DNA of 64,000 bases from Anaeromyces robustus (lineage: Eukaryota; Neocallimastigomycota; Neocallimastigomycetes; Neocallimastigales; Neocallimastigaceae). The translations under genes were made by a program, and so were the position numbers. Every line of letters starts with the position of its first letter. The first letter of the stretch is position 1. The stretch is from positions 139,884 through 203,883 of the forward strand of contig MCFG01000072.1 of the NCBI GenBank assembly GCA_002104895.1, given 5' to 3'. The notes under the pieces were generated by a model. That model was not told the origin of the DNA. It worked only from the letters and a program-made list of their open reading frames with translations, and searched no databases. Shown one piece after another: positions 63,745-64,000 of the stretch.

Positions 63745-64000
63745 TATTTTAGTATTATTATATTTATTATAGTGTTTAATAAAAATATTTATTATAGTGT
63801 TTAGCATTAAACATTTTTAAATATAATCTATCTATTTTTACTAAGAGTGTCAAAGATTTAATATTATGGATGTCTCGTAAAAATATTTTATTATAGTACC
63901 TAGTATAAAAAAATTTTATCATTACATTATAACGTTTAGTAAAATTATTTATTATAATGCTTTGGTAAGAATATTAATAATACTTTGTAAAAACATTTAA
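63745..64000 (+). repeat. Degenerate repeat at the window edge
   Basis: At least five imperfect copies of a unit like AAAATATTTATTATAGTGTTTA (about 63757, 63784, 63877, 63937 and a weak copy at 63970) spaced 25-95 bases apart, continuing past the window end. Different in texture from simple AT repeats, so it may be the edge of a larger repeat or element. Confidence 0.5.

Larger units (their letters stand above)
55778..64000. other. Gene desert, about 8.2 kb
   Basis: No credible coding frame on either strand. Composition is A/T homopolymers with (TTA)n or (AAT)n microsatellites (57810-57853, 58845-58882, 60028-60076), (AAAT)n runs (59583-59610, 61942-61972), three copies of a 42-bp unit at 56553-56681, several perfect hairpins (60905-60923, 61883-61913, 63651-63668), and a degenerate repeat near the right end. 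The RGS gene promoter lies in the first few hundred bases. Confidence 0.6.

Noticed and set aside
1-64000. tRNA or rRNA genes
   Set aside because: I looked for GGTTCGAATC-type T-loops and cloverleaf patterns and saw none convincing; a covariance-model search would be decisive.

Overview
The window is eukaryotic and looks like nuclear DNA from an anaerobic gut fungus (Neocallimastigomycota; genus not resolvable). Four things point there. Intergenic DNA is extremely A+T-rich and full of A/T homopolymers and (TTA)n, (AAT)n and (AAAT)n runs. Introns are short, AT-rich GT-AG introns that can be removed to give continuous, phase-consistent genes. The gene set is fungal-type: a PROPPIN autophagy protein, a PP2C phosphatase, an AAAP amino-acid transporter and a 7TM-RGS protein. 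Finally, a bacterial-type solute-binding domain is fused to plant-like leucine-rich repeats, an architecture I associate with gut fungi. A dictyostelid would share the base composition but fits the secreted-protein cluster less well. The assignment is inference.

Layout. 1-4635: a non-LTR (LINE) retrotransposon with one long intact ORF (endonuclease, reverse transcriptase, C-terminal zinc knuckle) ending in a poly(A) tail. 6628-9718: an 8-exon ATG18/WIPI gene. 12654-29257: an accessory block with five paralogous genes for secreted proteins of exactly ten cysteines, a solute-binding/LRR surface protein, several local segmental duplications, and, at 25460-27535, a decayed pair of genes: uracil-DNA glycosylase and a multidomain viral-type mRNA capping enzyme. 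That pair is probably a relic of an integrated large DNA virus. 30979-32307: a Ser-rich then Tyr/Gly/Gln/Pro-repeat protein. 36512-38772 (minus): a 5-exon PP2C. 43130-46162 (minus): a 9-exon amino-acid transporter. 48645-50916 (plus): a 4-exon family-16 methyltransferase. 52521-55777 (minus): a 13-exon seven-transmembrane protein with a C-terminal RGS domain. 55778-64000: a gene desert.

Exon models were built by hand by joining GT-AG introns so that every exon keeps phase and recognisable family motifs are continuous. All five spliced genes close to an exact multiple of three with a terminal stop (370, 369, 532, 432 and 526 aa).

How the parts relate. The housekeeping genes (autophagy, phosphatase, transporter, methyltransferase, RGS receptor) are single-copy and unrelated in function. 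The accessory block is the fast-evolving part. Its ten-cysteine proteins and the SBP-LRR protein all have a signal peptide and a hydrophobic C-terminus, so they are likely displayed on the cell surface, and the duplicated flanking DNA shows the block expanded by local duplication.
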